This document shows, in pieces, positions 62,236 to 64,000 of a DNA stretch of 64,000 nt. Position numbers and translations under genes: made by a program. Position 1 is the stretch's first letter; every line of letters starts with the position of its first letter. Below the pieces are notes generated by a model. The model was not told the origin of the DNA, searched no databases, and was given only the letters and a program-made list of their open reading frames with translations. Source of the stretch: Pedobacter sp. Leaf194 (GTDB taxonomy: Bacteria > Bacteroidota > Bacteroidia > Sphingobacteriales > Sphingobacteriaceae); assembly GCF_001423945.1 (NCBI RefSeq), contig NZ_LMPU01000001.1, positions 642,373-706,372 of the forward strand, written 5' to 3'.

Positions 62236-62268
62236 AAGGCTTTATGTTACGCATAAAGCCTTTTTTAT
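62236..62268 (+). terminator. Intrinsic terminator after the DUF937-like gene
   Basis: AAGGCTTTATG (62236-62246) pairs with CATAAAGCCTT (62252-62262) around TTACG and is followed by TTTT. It excludes the ATG at 62244 as start of the next gene. Confidence 0.88.
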
Positions 62269-62291
62269 TAATAAGTAAATTTAATCCCTGT

Positions 62292-63596
62292 ATGAAAAAA
62301 ATCTACATTCTGTTTTTGCTAACGATTTGTTCTGGTGCTTTTGCTCAAAAATCAGTTTTGAATGTTGCAGTTTCCAAAAAAGCTGACGCTATCGAACAAA
62401 AAGTTATCACCTGGCGTCGCGACTTTCATGAGCATCCGGAATTAGGGAATAACGAAATTCGGACTGCAGGTATAATCGCGAAGCACTTAGCGGCTTTAGG
62501 GATTAAGGTAACTACCGGCGTTGCTAAAACAGGCGTAGTTGGCATTTTAAAAGGCGGTAAACCTGGTCCAGTTGTAGCGTTAAGGGCAGATATGGATGGC
62601 TTGCCAGTTACCGAAAGGGTTGATGTGCCTTTCGCTTCGAAGGTTAAGGCACAATATAACGGGCAAGAGGTTGGGGTTATGCATGCCTGCGGACATGATA
62701 GCCACGTTGCAATTCTAATGGGCGTGGCAGAGGTTCTGGCTTCCATGCAAAAAGATATTTCAGGCACGGTGAAATTCATTTTTCAACCCGCAGAAGAAGG
62801 CGTTTCTGCAGGGGAAGAGGGTGGTGCTGCCTTGATGATTAAGGAAGGTGTACTCGAAAGCCCCAAGGTGGATGTAATTTTCGGTTTGCACATTAACTCG
62901 CAAACTGAAGTAGGCGATGTAACTTACAAACCCGGAGGAACAATGGCAGCCGTAAATGATATGAAAATTACGGTTACAGGCCGGCAGGCGCATGGCGCAT
63001 ATCCGTGGAGCAGTATAGACCCGATTGTTATTTCTGCCCAAATCATTAACAACCTTCAAACTATAGTTAGCCGCAATTTGAATGTTACGGAGAACCCTGG
63101 TGTGGTAACCATTGGTGCCGTTAATGGCGGTGTTCGCTCAAACATCATCCCCGAAAAAGTAGAAATGCTTGGAACCGTTCGTAATTTTAGTAAGGAAGAT
63201 GAAGCTATGTTTATCGAACGGATAAAAACAATTGCGACAAAAACCGCAGAGGCTGGGGGTGGAAAAGCCGAGGTTAAAATTCCTTACAGTAACCATTATC
63301 CGGTAACTTATAACAATGTTGCCTTAACAGAGAAGATGTTACCGAGCATGCAGGCCACAGCAGGCGCCGCCCATGTAAAGTTAAGGCCGCCAGTTACCGG
63401 TGCCGAAGATTTTTCTTTCTTCCAGGAGAAAGTGCCGGGTTTATTCGTGTTTTTGGGTGGCATGCCAAAGGGAAAAGACCCCATGAAAGCGCCATCACAC
63501 CATACACCTGATTTTTACCTGGATGAAAGTGGATTTGTTTTAGGTGTAAAGCTGTTGGCTAATTTAACGTTGGATTACATGGCCATAAAAAAGTAG
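62292..63596 (+). CDS. Exported M20 family amidohydrolase
   Basis: The ATG at 62292 gives a signal peptide ending GAFAQ. The 434-residue protein has ALRADMDGLPVTE, HACGHDSHVA, FQPAEEGVSAGEEGG, QAHGAYPW and, near the end, GAEDFSFF, the M20D motif set. It is a periplasmic counterpart of the cytosolic M20 protein at 45225-46409, with which it shares most motifs. The substrate is unknown. Confidence 0.88.
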   Translation: MKKIYILFLLTICSGAFAQKSVLNVAVSKKADAIEQKVITWRRDFHEHPELGNNEIRTAGIIAKHLAALGIKVTTGVAKTGVVGILKGGKPGPVVALRADMDGLPVTERVDVPFASKVKAQYNGQEVGVMHACGHDSHVAILMGVAEVLASMQKDISGTVKFIFQPAEEGVSAGEEGGAALMIKEGVLESPKVDVIFGLHINSQTEVGDVTYKPGGTMAAVNDMKITVTGRQAHGAYPWSSIDPIVISAQIINNLQTIVSRNLNVTENPGVVTIGAVNGGVRSNIIPEKVEMLGTVRNFSKEDEAMFIERIKTIATKTAEAGGGKAEVKIPYSNHYPVTYNNVALTEKMLPSMQATAGAAHVKLRPPVTGAEDFSFFQEKVPGLFVFLGGMPKGKDPMKAPSHHTPDFYLDESGFVLGVKLLANLTLDYMAIKK

Positions 63597-63670
63597 ACTG
63601 CACATCAAAAAAAATGGACAAACGAATAAATTAAAAGGCAAAAAATTTTTAATTAACTACATTTGCCATT

Positions 63671-64000
63671 ATGACCAAAGAACAAATACAGGATTTAAGA
63701 GATAGAGTAACATCTCTGAGGAGGCATCTTTGACGTTGATGAGCTACTTTACGCTATTCGCGAAGAGGAAAAATTAACGATGGCTCCCAATTTCTGGGAC
63801 GACCCTAAAAAAGCAGAAAAAATTCTTGCCGAAATAAGTTCCAAAAAAAAGTGGACAGATGGTTTTGAGAAAACACATAACGCTGTAGAAGATGCCGCGG
63901 TGATGTTTGATTTTTTTCAATCTGGAGATGCTTCGGAAGAAGAATTACAAGAGCAATTCGATACCAGTAAACAAGCCGTTGCAGATTTGGAGTTAAAAAA
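63671..64000 (+). CDS. prfB: Peptide chain release factor 2 with programmed frameshift (partial, runs off right edge)
   Basis: Release factor for UAA and UGA. The ATG at 63671 opens MTKEQIQDLRDRVTSLRRHL, after which the frame meets TGA at 63731-63733. Moving by +1 at CTTTGAC continues as DVDELLYAIREEEKLTMAPNFWDDP, the conserved RF2 N-terminal domain, to the window edge. The GGQ and SPF motifs lie outside the window. A TACATTTG promoter box (63658-63665) ends 5 nt before the ATG, so the transcript leader may be very short. Confidence 0.95.
63719..63734 (+). promoter_or_regulatory. prfB programmed +1 frameshift site
   Basis: The Shine-Dalgarno-like AGGAGG (63719-63724), three nucleotides, then CTT TGA C (63728-63734), has the spacing of the classical RF2 autoregulatory frameshift. 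When RF2 is scarce, the ribosome slips at CTT and bypasses the UGA. Confidence 0.95.

Noticed and set aside
62244..62291. An upstream ATG extending the exported M20 protein by 16 residues.
   Set aside because: It lies inside a strong terminator hairpin; the ATG at 62292 starts a typical signal peptide.
63671..63733. A 20-codon ORF ending in TGA as a broken prfB.
   Set aside because: The stop is the conserved programmed frameshift site with its SD-like stimulator, so the gene is intact.

Overview
The window is a chromosomal segment of a Bacteroidota bacterium, most likely family Sphingobacteriaceae (Pedobacter or Mucilaginibacter type). The evidence is the AT-rich DNA, the promoters of TTG / TAnnTTTG type, an arginine cluster containing an N-succinylornithine-type carbamoyltransferase, and the many families largely restricted to this phylum (IPExxxVDY, DUF4251, DUF5777, DUF6600, DUF6607, DUF5694). 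It is mostly core metabolism and envelope genes. I see no phage, insertion sequence, CRISPR array, integrase or defence island.

Left part, minus strand (1-14952): thrA (bifunctional aspartokinase/homoserine dehydrogenase, cut by the left edge) is preceded by a textbook attenuator, a 16-residue leader peptide with 11 Thr/Ile codons followed by a strong intrinsic terminator. Next come a class I/II aminotransferase and a long arginine cluster. Read in its own direction that cluster is GNAT (probable N-acylglutamate synthase), argG, cupin, argC, a frameshifted four-helix-bundle gene, argD, argF', argB, proC, argE and argH. ArgF' carries Val at the position that discriminates succinyl- from acetyl-ornithine, so the pathway probably runs on N-succinylated intermediates. 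Short REP-like palindromic repeats sit in several of its spacers. The cluster has a recognisable promoter and a long leader containing a 44-codon ORF.

Middle part (15315-42581): a lipoprotein; a DUF4397 lipoprotein; a Fur-box-controlled iron operon (TonB siderophore receptor, PepSY membrane protein, DUF6607 protein); an M28 peptidase; a DUF5694 protein; a methyltransferase; a beta-CASP nuclease; a HAD phosphatase; a DUF6600 protein with a 78-nt tandem repeat; an RsmI-like methylase; a yicC-gmk-nadD block; an rnc-fabF-acpP block facing an IPExxxVDY gene and pyk; tRNA-Ser(GGA); an S9 dipeptidyl peptidase; and small envelope proteins. A 59-residue gene at 42402-42581 has its own perfect terminator.

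Right part (42948-64000): an exported NagZ-like GH3 enzyme; SPOR and M20 proteins; a hypothetical exported protein; a beta-lactamase-fold serine hydrolase; an SGNH hydrolase; dnaG; yraN; a glutaminyl cyclotransferase; a YceI-DUF5777-Rieske envelope operon; a pair of M16 peptidases (one with zinc ligands, one without); pgi; a DUF937-like protein; a second, exported M20 hydrolase; and the start of prfB with its programmed +1 frameshift.

The most notable items are regulatory: the thr attenuator, the arg leader ORF and the Fur box. The succinyl-type arginine cluster with an embedded cupin, the YceI/DUF5777/Rieske set and the internally repeated DUF6600 protein are the best leads for less-studied biology. 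All assignments come from reading motifs and context; no database search was run.
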